A program made the position numbers and the translations under genes. Under the pieces are notes generated by a model that searched no databases, was not told where the DNA came from, and saw only the letters and a list, made by a program, of their open reading frames with translations. Below are positions 43,715-52,560 of a stretch of DNA of 60,963 bases, piece after piece; the first letter of the stretch is position 1; the number at the start of each line of letters is the position of its first letter. The stretch covers positions 1 to 60,963 of the forward strand of contig JADMJV010000065.1 of assembly GCA_018780265.1 (NCBI GenBank), read 5' to 3'. The stretch comes from a bacterium. GTDB taxonomy: Bacteria; Vulcanimicrobiota; Xenobia; Xenobiales; JADMJV01.

Positions 43715-44140
43715 TTATCCCGATGCGACTTGTCGCCACTGCTCAAAAGCGTGTGGAGTCGGTGTCGCTCCGGGCAACCCGTGCAGCTTCCCGCGCGGCT
43801 TGAGTGGATGTTCGGCTGCCGGCATCACGTGAATCAATGCCACCACCGTGCCCGTCCCGATGACCATTCCAATCGTAAACAAGAACGTCAACAACGGTGC
43901 ATCAAAGAAAAGGTGCATGAAGAAGGCTACCACGATGACAAACTTACCCATGGCAAGCAACACCAGCAAGATAACCCGGATGTAATCTCCCATCTGGTTC
44001 AGCGGTGGATAGAGTACACACACTTCCAGAGCCGTAACCACGAACAGAGAGACAGCGATAATGTTGTAAAACAACACCGAGGGATGCGCATGGCCTTTCG
44101 GGCCATCTTCTTCAAAGGACAGATCTGATGCGTGCTCCAT
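43715..44140 (-). CDS. Cytochrome c oxidase subunit IV-like (CyoD/CtaF family)
   Basis: 141 aa, three membrane segments at about 23-43, 55-77 and 85-107. FVIVVAFFMHLFFD is the characteristic COX4_pro/caa3 subunit IV stretch. A stabilising subunit. Followed by the strong terminator, preceded by CoxIII 9 bases away. Confidence 0.85.
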   Translation of the reverse strand: MEHASDLSFEEDGPKGHAHPSVLFYNIIAVSLFVVTALEVCVLYPPLNQMGDYIRVILLVLLAMGKFVIVVAFFMHLFFDAPLLTFLFTIGMVIGTGTVVALIHVMPAAEHPLKPRGKLHGLPGATPTPHAFEQWRQVASG

Positions 44141-44149
44141 AATGGCTCC

Positions 44150-44755
44150 CTAGATGATGTATTCCAAAAGATAGACGGCCGCGAAAATCAAAATCCAGAC
44201 AATGTCCACGAAGTGCCAGTATAGACCGGCGATCTCCACATCCAAAGCCCTTTCTTTGGTCACGCCCCCGATGAAGCTGTAGAAGAACAGACTCATTAGC
44301 CAGAGCACACCGATGGCCACGTGGCAACCGTGTGTGCCTGTTAGCACGAAAAAGGTTGTGCCAAACAGGTTCTGCTTCAAAGTCAAACCCGCATGCACAA
44401 AGTGAGTGAACTCATAGACCTGGAAACCCAGGAAGATACTGCCGAAAAAGGCCACGCCCAGTGTCCACAGACGAAACTGCCAGAGATTGCCCTTCTGCAC
44501 CGCCGACAGCGCCAGTACCATCAGCCACGAACTCAACAGCAGCACGAAGCTGCTCGTGGAGGTCAGTGGAATATCAAAGATATCCTCGGGCAGAGGGTGA
44601 CTGGTGCTGTGACCACGGTAGACCAGGTAGGTTGCGATCAGCGAACCGAAAAACATACAATCGCTAGCCAGGAAGGCCCACATCAAGATTTTTCGGTGGG
44701 GCATGCCCGTGCAGCCCATCTCGTGGGGATTGTCCAAAAGCACTTGACTACTCAT
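44150..44755 (-). CDS. ctaE: Cytochrome c oxidase subunit III
   Basis: 201 aa, five membrane segments, the short caa3/bo3 form. Conserved KILMWAFLASDCMFFGSLIA, FVLTGTHGCHVAIGVLWL and C-terminal YWHFVDIVWILIFAAVYLLE are all present. Overlaps the CoxI stop by 8 bases. Confidence 0.93.
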   Translation of the reverse strand: MSSQVLLDNPHEMGCTGMPHRKILMWAFLASDCMFFGSLIATYLVYRGHSTSHPLPEDIFDIPLTSTSSFVLLLSSWLMVLALSAVQKGNLWQFRLWTLGVAFFGSIFLGFQVYEFTHFVHAGLTLKQNLFGTTFFVLTGTHGCHVAIGVLWLMSLFFYSFIGGVTKERALDVEIAGLYWHFVDIVWILIFAAVYLLEYII

Positions 44756-46856
44756 GGTCTCCCTCCTTTTTCAAATGAATGTAGTAGCCGCCGATGGGTT
44801 CCAGGGCCCAGGCAAACACGCCAAGCACTCCCAGACCGCCACCTACGATGGCCATCTTGATGTAGAAGTAACAGTTAGACAGTTCCACCACGGCGCGGGC
44901 CGTAGCTTCGGTCAACAGTTTGCCGGCGTCGGGTTGCTTGCTGGCCATCACGGTTTTGGCCGTGCTCACCAACTGATCCCAACCCACATTGGCTTTGCTG
45001 GCTGCTTCCAGGGTCGGAGCGATGGCGTCGGCGACGTGGCTCATGCCACCCGAGTGGACCAGGCCCCAGGCCCCCATGGCGAATCCGAGCGAGGCCAACA
45101 TCGGCATCCAACTGCCGGCCGGCATATGGATTCCGTGGTCATCGTGGCCGTGATCATCGTGAGCCGGGTGCTCTTCTTCGCCCTCCTCGTGGTGCAACAA
45201 TTCCGGGTGCTTGGTGGTCCAGAAGTCGTCAAGCGACTTGACCACCGGCATCTCGTCAAAGTTATGAGCGGGAGGGGGAGAGGGAATGGTCCACTCCAGC
45301 GTACGTGCATCCCAAGGGTCGTTTCCGGCCTTCGGTCCGTTGCGCAGTGAGTAGATGAACATATCGTAGAACAGAGTGATCACCGCCACCGCCATGGTAA
45401 AGGCGCCGATGGTGCAGAGCAAATTCAACTCGTCCCATCCCTGGGCGTGTTGGTAGCTGTAAATGCGGCGGGGCATACCGTTCAGTCCCAGCCAGTGCAT
45501 CGGGAAGAAAGTCGTATTGAAGCCGATAAACAGGAACCAGAAGGCGAAGTGACCCATCTTCTCGCTGAGCATACGGCCGGTGATTTTAGGATACCAGTAG
45601 TAGATACCCGCCCACAGGCCAAAGAGAGCGCCACCGATCAAGACATAGTGGAAGTGAGCCACAATGAAGTAGGTGTCGTGTTGCTGCATATCGTGAGCGG
45701 CATTGGCGTGCATTAAGCCCGAGAAGCCACCCATCATAAACTGATAGATAAATCCGAGTGCAAACAGCATCGGCGTGCGCATACGCAGGTGCCCTCCGTA
45801 AAGGGTGCCCACCCAGTTGATGATCTTCACCCCGGTCGGGATAGCGATGGTCATCGTGGTCAGAGCGAAGGCGGCGTTCGCGATATTGCCCATACCCGCC
45901 GTGAACATGTGGTGAGCCCATACGGTGAAGCCCATAAAACCGATGGCCATTCCTGATCCCACTACCAGTGGATAGCCGAAGAGGGGACGGCGTGCAAACA
46001 CCGGCAACACTTCCGACACGATACCCATCGGAGGTAAAATCAGAATGTACACTTCAGGATGCCCGAACACCCAGAAGAGATGTTGCCACCAGACGGGCAG
46101 ACCGCCCTTCATCGGGTTGAAGAAGTTGGTGCCGTAGGTGCGGTCAAACATCAATTCGGCCAGGCAGATGGTGATGACCGGGAAGGCCAGCACCACCAGG
46201 AAGTTGGTCACCAAAGTCATCCATACAAACACGGGCAGGCGCATCATGCCCATACCCTTGGCTCGCATGTTGATGATGGTGGTAATAAAGTTCAGCGAGG
46301 CCACCACCGAGGCGATGCCCAGCACCTGCAGTCCTACCAGCCAGAAGTCGTAGTTATGACCGGGGCTGTATTTATAAAGACTGAGAGGAGGGTAGCCCAC
46401 CCAGCTGCCGTTCGGTGCCGCCCCGGCAAACCAACTGGCGTTGATCAGCAAACTGCCGAACAAGAACATCCAGTAGCTGAAGGCGTTCAAGCGGGGGAAG
46501 GCTACGTCGCGGGCCCCGATCATCAGGGGCACCATATAATTAAAGAATCCCGCTGCCAGAGGCATCACCACCAAGAAAATCATGGTGGTTCCGTGCATCG
46601 TGAACAGTTGGTTGTAAAATTCGGCCGAGTAGAGACGCTGATTGGCCGTGGCTAACTGAGAGCGGATGGCCAGGGCCTCAACGCCGCCCACCAGAAACCA
46701 GAAAAGGGCGGTGACTGCGTAGAGAATGCCGATGCGCTTGTGGTCTACCGTCATCAGCCAGCCCATAAGACCCTTGGGCTCGCCTATCTGTCGTAACAGA
46801 AGCTTGTCCCAAAAGCCAACTTCTTTGGATGGCTCGATATGCATTGCTGCTGACAC
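44748..46856 (-). CDS. ctaD: Cytochrome c oxidase subunit I (aa3-type), C-terminally extended
   Basis: 702 aa; usual length is ~520-560. Core: low-spin heme His region HGTTMIFLVVMPLAAGFFNY, CuB His-Tyr region WVFGHPEVYILILPP, His pair VWAHHMF, and HFHYVLIGGALFGLW for heme a/a3. After ~residue 560 comes a His/Asp/Glu-rich linker (HPAHDDHGHDDHGIH) and a tail with two extra hydrophobic segments (~600-618, ~675-695). The tail is not family-typical; the His-rich part could bind metal. Proton-pumping terminal oxidase of aerobic respiration. Confidence 0.95.
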   Translation of the reverse strand: MSAAMHIEPSKEVGFWDKLLLRQIGEPKGLMGWLMTVDHKRIGILYAVTALFWFLVGGVEALAIRSQLATANQRLYSAEFYNQLFTMHGTTMIFLVVMPLAAGFFNYMVPLMIGARDVAFPRLNAFSYWMFLFGSLLINASWFAGAAPNGSWVGYPPLSLYKYSPGHNYDFWLVGLQVLGIASVVASLNFITTIINMRAKGMGMMRLPVFVWMTLVTNFLVVLAFPVITICLAELMFDRTYGTNFFNPMKGGLPVWWQHLFWVFGHPEVYILILPPMGIVSEVLPVFARRPLFGYPLVVGSGMAIGFMGFTVWAHHMFTAGMGNIANAAFALTTMTIAIPTGVKIINWVGTLYGGHLRMRTPMLFALGFIYQFMMGGFSGLMHANAAHDMQQHDTYFIVAHFHYVLIGGALFGLWAGIYYWYPKITGRMLSEKMGHFAFWFLFIGFNTTFFPMHWLGLNGMPRRIYSYQHAQGWDELNLLCTIGAFTMAVAVITLFYDMFIYSLRNGPKAGNDPWDARTLEWTIPSPPPAHNFDEMPVVKSLDDFWTTKHPELLHHEEGEEEHPAHDDHGHDDHGIHMPAGSWMPMLASLGFAMGAWGLVHSGGMSHVADAIAPTLEAASKANVGWDQLVSTAKTVMASKQPDAGKLLTEATARAVVELSNCYFYIKMAIVGGGLGVLGVFAWALEPIGGYYIHLKKEGDHE

Positions 46857-46866
46857 TTCTTCTACC

Positions 46867-47883
46867 TCACTTCAAGCTCGTCAGATACTTGGCGAGCTCG
46901 CGCTCTTCAGCATCTTCCAATTTGATGTTCAACAACTGGTAGCCGTCGCGATACATATGATTACCGGGCTTCCATTCGTTTGGATGATCGAGCCACTGCC
47001 GGATATTTTCTTCGGAGTTCTCGTGGATACCGGCAGCCAGCGTGGTTCGGCTGCCAATGTGGGTCAGGTCGGGCCCGATCACACCCTGAGCATAAGTACC
47101 CCGGATGGCGTGACAGGCGGCACACTGGCCCTTGGAAAGAATGGCCGGAGGCTTCTCGGTCACGTCTTTGCGCTGATCGAGTATCCACTGGTCAAAAGAG
47201 GCCGAGTCGGTAGCGATCACGCGCATCCGCATGAAAGCGTGGCTTTCCCCACAAAACTCGGTGCATTGCCCCCAGTAATTGCCGGGTTTGTCAGCCTGTA
47301 GCCACAGCCAGTCGTCTTGACCGGGAGTCAGGTCCATTTTGCCACCCAGGCGCGGGATCCAGAAGCTGTGAAGGACGTCGTCGGTTTGAACCTTAAACTG
47401 GACAGGCCGGCCCACGGGTATCGTGCATTCGTTAGCGGTGACCACACCCAGTTCAGGGTACTCAAACTTCCACCACCACTGGTAGCCGGTGACCTTGATG
47501 ACAACCGGCTTTTCGCCCGGAGGCAGAGTGCCGCCATACAGCACACCATAGACCGTCGGAACGGCCACAATCCCCACCAATAAGATGGAGACAAAAATGA
47601 CCCCGATCTCCAACAGAGGATTGCCGTGACCCTGGTCTGGCAAGGGATAATCTGGAGGAACTTCGCCTCCGGGGGCGCGGAACTTGACCAGGCAGTATAA
47701 GAACAAACCGCCCACCACCGCAAAAATTGCGAGCGAAACAAACAGCGTGACCAGGAACGTCTGGTACTGAATCTCAGCCACCGGACCATCCGCATCCACC
47801 GTGCTTTGCACGCCTTTCAGCCCACACCCGGTCAACGCAAGCGCCGCCAGCATGGGCTGCCATTTACTAATCCATCGATTCAT
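46867..47883 (-). CDS. ctaC: Cytochrome c oxidase subunit II fused to cytochrome c
   Basis: 338 aa. Signal with lipobox LALTGC, two membrane segments (~40-62, ~85-107), cupredoxin domain with full CuA site (HSFWIPRL His, then CTEFCGESHAFM), and a C-terminal cytochrome c domain (CAACH, axial Met in KPGNHMYRD). This caa3 arrangement carries its own cytochrome donor. Directly precedes ctaD in the operon. Confidence 0.94.
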   Translation of the reverse strand: MNRWISKWQPMLAALALTGCGLKGVQSTVDADGPVAEIQYQTFLVTLFVSLAIFAVVGGLFLYCLVKFRAPGGEVPPDYPLPDQGHGNPLLEIGVIFVSILLVGIVAVPTVYGVLYGGTLPPGEKPVVIKVTGYQWWWKFEYPELGVVTANECTIPVGRPVQFKVQTDDVLHSFWIPRLGGKMDLTPGQDDWLWLQADKPGNYWGQCTEFCGESHAFMRMRVIATDSASFDQWILDQRKDVTEKPPAILSKGQCAACHAIRGTYAQGVIGPDLTHIGSRTTLAAGIHENSEENIRQWLDHPNEWKPGNHMYRDGYQLLNIKLEDAEERELAKYLTSLK

Positions 47884-47976
47884 GGAGACTACCTTCTTCA
47901 GTATCTAGCTAGTGCTCGCCAGCAGTTTGTACTTCTTCCTCGGTTTCCTTCGACCTCACAAAAAGGTGTGGGATAC

Positions 47977-49767
47977 TTAACAAAAGACCATGGCCCCAAA
48001 CAGCAGGGGCAAATAGACTACCGAGGTCAACAAAAGTTTACGGGCGCCTTGAGTGGTCCGGCTCTGTGCCCAACTGACGCCCGCATAAAGATAGACCAAA
48101 CCCAAAATCAAGGCCGTGAACAAATATCCCGGACCGCCCAGCCCGCACAAAGCCGGAGCCAGACTCACCGGCAGCAGAGCCAGCGCATAAGCCACTGCCT
48201 GCACCGCCGCCGTATGCCCGCCCGGGTCGAGCACCGTCACCATGGGCAGTCCGGCCCTGGCGTAGTCGTCTTTGCACAGCCAGGCAATGGCCATAAAATG
48301 AGGCAACTGCCACAAAAACAGGATAAAGAACAATACCCAGCCCTGAATCTCCAGCCCGCCCGTGGCCGCCGACCACCCCACCAGCACGGGCAGCGCGCCA
48401 GGCACCGCGCCGATCAGGGTATTGTATGACGAAATCCTCTTCAACGGCGTGTACACAAAGGCGTAGAGCACTACCGCCAGGGCCGCCAACAGCCCGGCCA
48501 GCGGGTGCAGCGCCAGGCCCAAAAACAAAGTGCCCACTGTCGACAAGGCACATCCCCAAAATTCAGCCACATTTGGGGCGATACGCCCGGCCGGAATGGG
48601 CCGATTGCAAGTGCGCGACATCAATCGGTCCACTTCAATCTCGAGCAACTGGTTGAGCGCTCCCGCCCCCGAACCGATCAAGCCCACTCCCAGTGATACC
48701 TCCAACAGGCCCACCAGGTCAAAACAGCCGCGCCCCGCCCAAAAGCTCAGCGCCGCCGTGATCACCGACATGCCCACCAGCTTCACCTTAAACAGGTCTT
48801 TCCAGTCCCGCACCGATACATCGGCCACCCCGATGGGACGGTCGTCCTCGCCTTCCACAGCATGATGGCGGCAAACCCGCATCACCCACATCCAGGTGGC
48901 GAAAGTCGTACCCAGCACCAGGGCACCGTTCACCACGTGCCAACTGGTGGGAATCAAAGCGCGTGCTGTCCATACCGTGTAAGCACCCAGCGTGATCTGC
49001 AGCAACACAAAGCCCACCATGGCCGCCGCATAGCCCATCACCACACGTGGCAGCGAATCGCGCTCACGGAAGACACGCCAGGCAAAAAAGCACAAAACCG
49101 TCAGCACCACCACAGCCATCACCCGGTGCGTGTAGTTGACCACCACCTCCGCCGAAGTAAAGGGCGGAATCCAACGCCCCAGACTGGTCGGGAAATCGCT
49201 AATCACCAGCCCCGCGCCCATATGGCGCATCGTGGCCGCGATTAACAACTGGATCAGCACCACGCCCACCGCCAAAAAGCCCGTCAACCGTAGAGCCGAG
49301 GCCCGGTCGCCCACCAGCGTGACCTGCGCCTTCCTAAATGAAGTAGTGGTATACAGAGCCACCGCCACCGTGGTCAAGAAGAACAACTGAGCGGTACAGC
49401 CGTGGGCAATCGAAACCGGACGGGGCAGGCGCAGCAGCACCGTCAGTCCCCCCAGCAACCCCTGCACAATGACCAGTCCCAAGGCCAGCCAGGAGAGACG
49501 CCGGGTGATCAAATCCTGCCCACTGAACTGGGCCCACAAGGCCAGCACCAGCGTCAAAAAGCCCACTCCGCTGGCAACCAGGCGGTGGCCATGCTCGTAA
49601 AGCACGCCACCTACCATTGCCGGATTTAGCTTTCCAAAAGAAAGAGGCCAGTCGGGCACGGCCAGGCCGGCACCTTTGGTAGTCACCAACGCACCCACAA
49701 AAATCAACAATACGGTCGCGGCCACCACGACTCGCGCGTACAGCGCGAACGCCCGATTTTGAATCAA
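47977..49767 (-). CDS. Fused heme A synthase - protoheme farnesyltransferase (CtaA-CtaB)
   Basis: About 596 aa from TTG 49767, which has GAGAGG 7 bases upstream; the open frame begins earlier. N-terminal ~290 residues are CtaA/COX15-like, eight membrane segments with heme-site EHGHRLVAS and NYTHRVMAVV. Residues ~310-596 are CtaB/UbiA-like with the prenyl-binding QLLEIEVDRLMSRTCNRPIP. Together they convert heme B to heme O and then heme A for the oxidase encoded downstream in the same orientation. The two are separate genes in most bacteria. Confidence 0.9.
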   Translation of the reverse strand: MIQNRAFALYARVVVAATVLLIFVGALVTTKGAGLAVPDWPLSFGKLNPAMVGGVLYEHGHRLVASGVGFLTLVLALWAQFSGQDLITRRLSWLALGLVIVQGLLGGLTVLLRLPRPVSIAHGCTAQLFFLTTVAVALYTTTSFRKAQVTLVGDRASALRLTGFLAVGVVLIQLLIAATMRHMGAGLVISDFPTSLGRWIPPFTSAEVVVNYTHRVMAVVVLTVLCFFAWRVFRERDSLPRVVMGYAAAMVGFVLLQITLGAYTVWTARALIPTSWHVVNGALVLGTTFATWMWVMRVCRHHAVEGEDDRPIGVADVSVRDWKDLFKVKLVGMSVITAALSFWAGRGCFDLVGLLEVSLGVGLIGSGAGALNQLLEIEVDRLMSRTCNRPIPAGRIAPNVAEFWGCALSTVGTLFLGLALHPLAGLLAALAVVLYAFVYTPLKRISSYNTLIGAVPGALPVLVGWSAATGGLEIQGWVLFFILFLWQLPHFMAIAWLCKDDYARAGLPMVTVLDPGGHTAAVQAVAYALALLPVSLAPALCGLGGPGYLFTALILGLVYLYAGVSWAQSRTTQGARKLLLTSVVYLPLLFGAMVFC

Positions 49768-49862
49768 AAGAAACCTCTCTCTCGAATTGTGAATCTTTTC
49801 ACATTCTCCTGTCAACCCATGACCATTTCTGCGTTATTACCGTTTCGCCATTCCTGGGCAGG

Positions 49863-50750
49863 ATGGCGAACGCCCAGCCCAAAGACTCCGCCATGCCATA
49901 CGAGGGCCCCAAAGTCTACCGACGCGACGAGCTAACATACAACCGCTACCTCCACGTCGAGGAGTTGCTCAGTCTGCAAACCCTGCAGTCCGACCCGCCC
50001 CACCACGACGAGACCCTTTTTATCATTATCCACCAGGCCTACGAACTCTGGTTCAAGCAGATACTCCATGAAATCGAGTCGGCCATGGCTGCCATGAACG
50101 AGCGCAAGGTCCTGCGCGCTTACCGCCGCCTCTCCCGCGTGGGCCAGATCATGAAGCTGCTGGTCAGCCAGATTCACATCCTCGAAACCATGGCCCCTGT
50201 CGATTTCCTGCAGTTTCGCGACCGCCTCAACCCCGCCAGCGGCTTCCAGTCCATCCAGTTCCGCGAAGTCGAGTTTGTGGCCGGCCTGGCCGACGCCAAC
50301 TTCCTCAAGGTCTTCCAAAACTGGCCCGAGTACCAAACCGCCCTGCGCCGTCGCCTCGACGGCCCCAACCTGCGCAGTTGCTACTACGACCTGCTCCGCT
50401 CCCAAGGCTACCGCATCCCGCCCGGCATGGGCACTCCCGGCCACCAGCCCAGCGAAGCCGAAAACCTGGAGGTCTTAGATGCCCTCCGCGAACTTTACCA
50501 GCACCCCAATCACAAACTCCCCCTCTACTTCCTCTCCGAGACCCTCATCGAATTTGACGAATACCTCATCCTCTGGCGCCACCACCACCGCCTCACCGTC
50601 GAAAGAGTCATCGGCGGCCGCAAAGGCACGGGTGGCTCCACGGGCGTCCGCTACCTCGAATCCACCACCAGCAAACGTTGCTTTCCCCTCCTGTGGGAGG
50701 CCCGCACCTACCTCACCAAAGAACCCCAGTACGAGGGTGAAGACCTCTGA
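49863..50750 (+). CDS. kynA: Tryptophan 2,3-dioxygenase
   Basis: 295 aa. Signature of the heme enzyme: NRYLHVEELLSLQ, HDETLFIIIHQAYELWFKQI, ETMAPVDFLQFRDRLNPASG and WRHHHRLTVERVIGGRKGTG with the proximal His region. First step of the kynurenine pathway, tryptophan to N-formylkynurenine. No other kyn gene is nearby. Divergent from the CtaAB gene. ATG 49863 has a very close GGGCAGG, so ATG 49893 is possible. An 8-bp inverted repeat (CTGACTTT/AAAGTCAG, 50747-50778) spans the stop. Confidence 0.93.
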   Translation: MANAQPKDSAMPYEGPKVYRRDELTYNRYLHVEELLSLQTLQSDPPHHDETLFIIIHQAYELWFKQILHEIESAMAAMNERKVLRAYRRLSRVGQIMKLLVSQIHILETMAPVDFLQFRDRLNPASGFQSIQFREVEFVAGLADANFLKVFQNWPEYQTALRRRLDGPNLRSCYYDLLRSQGYRIPPGMGTPGHQPSEAENLEVLDALRELYQHPNHKLPLYFLSETLIEFDEYLILWRHHHRLTVERVIGGRKGTGGSTGVRYLESTTSKRCFPLLWEARTYLTKEPQYEGEDL

Positions 50751-50884
50751 CTTTCCAAAGCAGAGCCGACAAAGTCAGCCAAACGTCAGCGGCCGGGGAA
50801 CTGGATCAGGCGTTGTCTGGGCGTTAAGCCTTTTTTCAGAGCCCACTGGTAACGTGGAGAACGAGATACCACCAGGGAGTTGCC

Positions 50885-51514
50885 ATGACGCACATCATCG
50901 ACCTCAATGCCCCACTGACCGGCCAGGACGCTAGCCTGGTCGCCAGGGCCAGACAAGTGCGGGAACGGGCCGAATCGGTCAAGGCCGATCTGCTGGCCGC
51001 TCCCTCCGACTCTGTCCAACTGGACGAGCGCGCCAGCAATGAGTTCCTGGGCTGCTTCAGCTACACCGGCAGTATCGGCCAGGACCACTTTTCCAGGGCC
51101 AATGCCTCTCTCTGGGAGGGAAAACTGGGCTCTTTCGCCGCTCACGACGCGCCCGCTACCCCCGGGGAGACCCTCAAGTTTCATCTCACCACCACCAAGG
51201 CCATCGGTCTGCGTTCGGGAATCGCTGCCGCGCTAGGCGCCGTGGCCGGTGGTCTGGGTCACGGCGCCTCCTGGCTGCTGGCCAAGGCCATTACCAACGT
51301 ACACAAATCAGAAGTGGGAGCCAAGATCTTGGTCATGGCCAGCAAGCCCCTCGAGTTCGGCTGTAACGTGATGCGTCTGGCCGAGCGAAGCGTGGCTGAC
51401 CCCGGCACCAAAGACGAGTACTATGCTGTGGCTGCCCCCTCCGGTGAATACGAGCAGTTCCGGTTTACCGCCAATGGAACTCTGGAGCATGACTATTTCG
51501 CGCCCAAAGCCTGA
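50885..51514 (+). CDS. Hypothetical protein of the LF-peptidase region
   Basis: 209 aa, AGGGAG 6 bases upstream of ATG 50885. Hydrophilic first ~115 residues, then a Gly/Ala-rich hydrophobic stretch (~120-142, GIAAALGAVAGGLGHGASWL) that may be a membrane hairpin or hydrophobic core, then a polar C-terminus. No family recognised. No signal peptide. The style of the Gly/Ala stretch resembles that in the products of 52561-53415 and 54335-54727. Confidence 0.55.
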   Translation: MTHIIDLNAPLTGQDASLVARARQVRERAESVKADLLAAPSDSVQLDERASNEFLGCFSYTGSIGQDHFSRANASLWEGKLGSFAAHDAPATPGETLKFHLTTTKAIGLRSGIAAALGAVAGGLGHGASWLLAKAITNVHKSEVGAKILVMASKPLEFGCNVMRLAERSVADPGTKDEYYAVAAPSGEYEQFRFTANGTLEHDYFAPKA

Positions 51515-51829
51515 AGACCGGTATTGCCAAGAACTTGGGCACGACTCTATCGCGTCCGTAATGGCGCCATTCACGAAAGAGCCGATTTCCTGGATGCTGG
51601 ACACGCAGTGGTTCCGCATAGCATTGGAGCGGTGGTAAAGGAAGCCCCCGACCGAGAACTCCCACGGCTCCGGCCAGCAGTAACCGCCTCGGTTTCAGAT
51701 GCAGGCGACGGCTTAATTGCCCTGCATGCGGGTCAGGGTTCTGCCGTTAAGACACGCAGTCCCCGGCTTTGAGTGTAGGACCGTCACGGGCTCCCCAGGC
51801 TCGAGCCTGGCAGTGGCGAAGCTTAAGCA
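51515..51829. other. Intergenic region with a perfect 16-bp palindrome
   Basis: No credible gene in 315 bases. CCAGGCTCGAGCCTGG (51795-51810) is a perfect palindrome 19 bases before the next ATG; lacking a T-run it looks more like an operator or structured leader than a terminator. An open frame at 51524-51772 has no recognised similarity. Confidence 0.5.
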
Positions 51830-52345
51830 ATGCCGCAACCCACCCGCAGACCGGTCCCCCTGATCCTCTTGGCGGGATATGATATTTTTGCCGGATGCGT
51901 GGCGCTGGCACTGCCTGCTGTCGTGACCTGGCGTGTTCTGAGTGCGGGAGACGCCCTGACCGGGTTGTCCGTTCTTTTCGGCAGCTATTTTTTACTGGTC
52001 GCTGTTGCTCACATCGCGGCCGGATACTGGATTCTCAATCGATCTCCCAAGGGTTGGCACCTGACTCTCGGGGTCCAGTGTTGGGACGTCGCTTTCAACG
52101 TGATCAAGCTGTTCGGGGGAAACCCGGCCGTCGGCGGCGACCCTCACCATGCGGCTCCGGCCCGTTATGCGGTCCGGGCTCTGATCGCCGGGGCGTGGGC
52201 CTTCTATGTGCTTCAACCCCACATAATGGACTTCTTTGGTCTGGACCCTGCGCAAAAATCCCGCTATCTGAAGCGAATTTTGGGCGTGGTTATCGGCCTG
52301 GTCGTGATGATTAATCTGGTTTTGCACTTGCTCGGGGCTGCCTAA
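51830..52345 (+). CDS. Integral membrane protein of unknown function
   Basis: 171 aa. Four or five hydrophobic segments (about 10-32, 42-66, 118-136, 148-170), with YWILNRSPKGWHLTLG between the second and third. No known family with confidence. The palindrome upstream may control it. Confidence 0.5.
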   Translation: MPQPTRRPVPLILLAGYDIFAGCVALALPAVVTWRVLSAGDALTGLSVLFGSYFLLVAVAHIAAGYWILNRSPKGWHLTLGVQCWDVAFNVIKLFGGNPAVGGDPHHAAPARYAVRALIAGAWAFYVLQPHIMDFFGLDPAQKSRYLKRILGVVIGLVVMINLVLHLLGAA

Positions 52346-52440
52346 GGATCTTCTCAAGGGGAGTCCCCGGCCAGTACCCGCCATGCCGCATTTTCGGCCG
52401 GCATGTGCCAGCCTCTCGTGCCGCAGTTGGCCACTAGAGA

Positions 52441-52507
52441 CCCGGCTGCAGGCTTTCAGCAGGCGCCGTTCGTCGGGCTGACCCACTTCGAGCCAGAGTT
52501 CGTGTGG
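52441..52507 (-). pseudogene. Possible YaeQ fragment
   Basis: On the minus strand HELWLEVGQPDERRLLKACS resembles the conserved core of YaeQ proteins (LWLEVGLPDEKR--KAC). The flanks in all frames do not continue the family, so only a ~20-residue relic remains. The match is short and could be chance. Confidence 0.3.
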
Positions 52508-52560
52508 CCCCCCCCTCATTTGTTTCGCGCCTGGGAACCACTACTACGCCCATCATCGAC

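Noticed and set aside
43674..43739. 22-residue N-terminal extension of the cytochrome c frame.
   Set aside because: It would encode across a perfect intrinsic terminator and overlap CoxIV; GTG 43673 directly precedes the membrane anchor.
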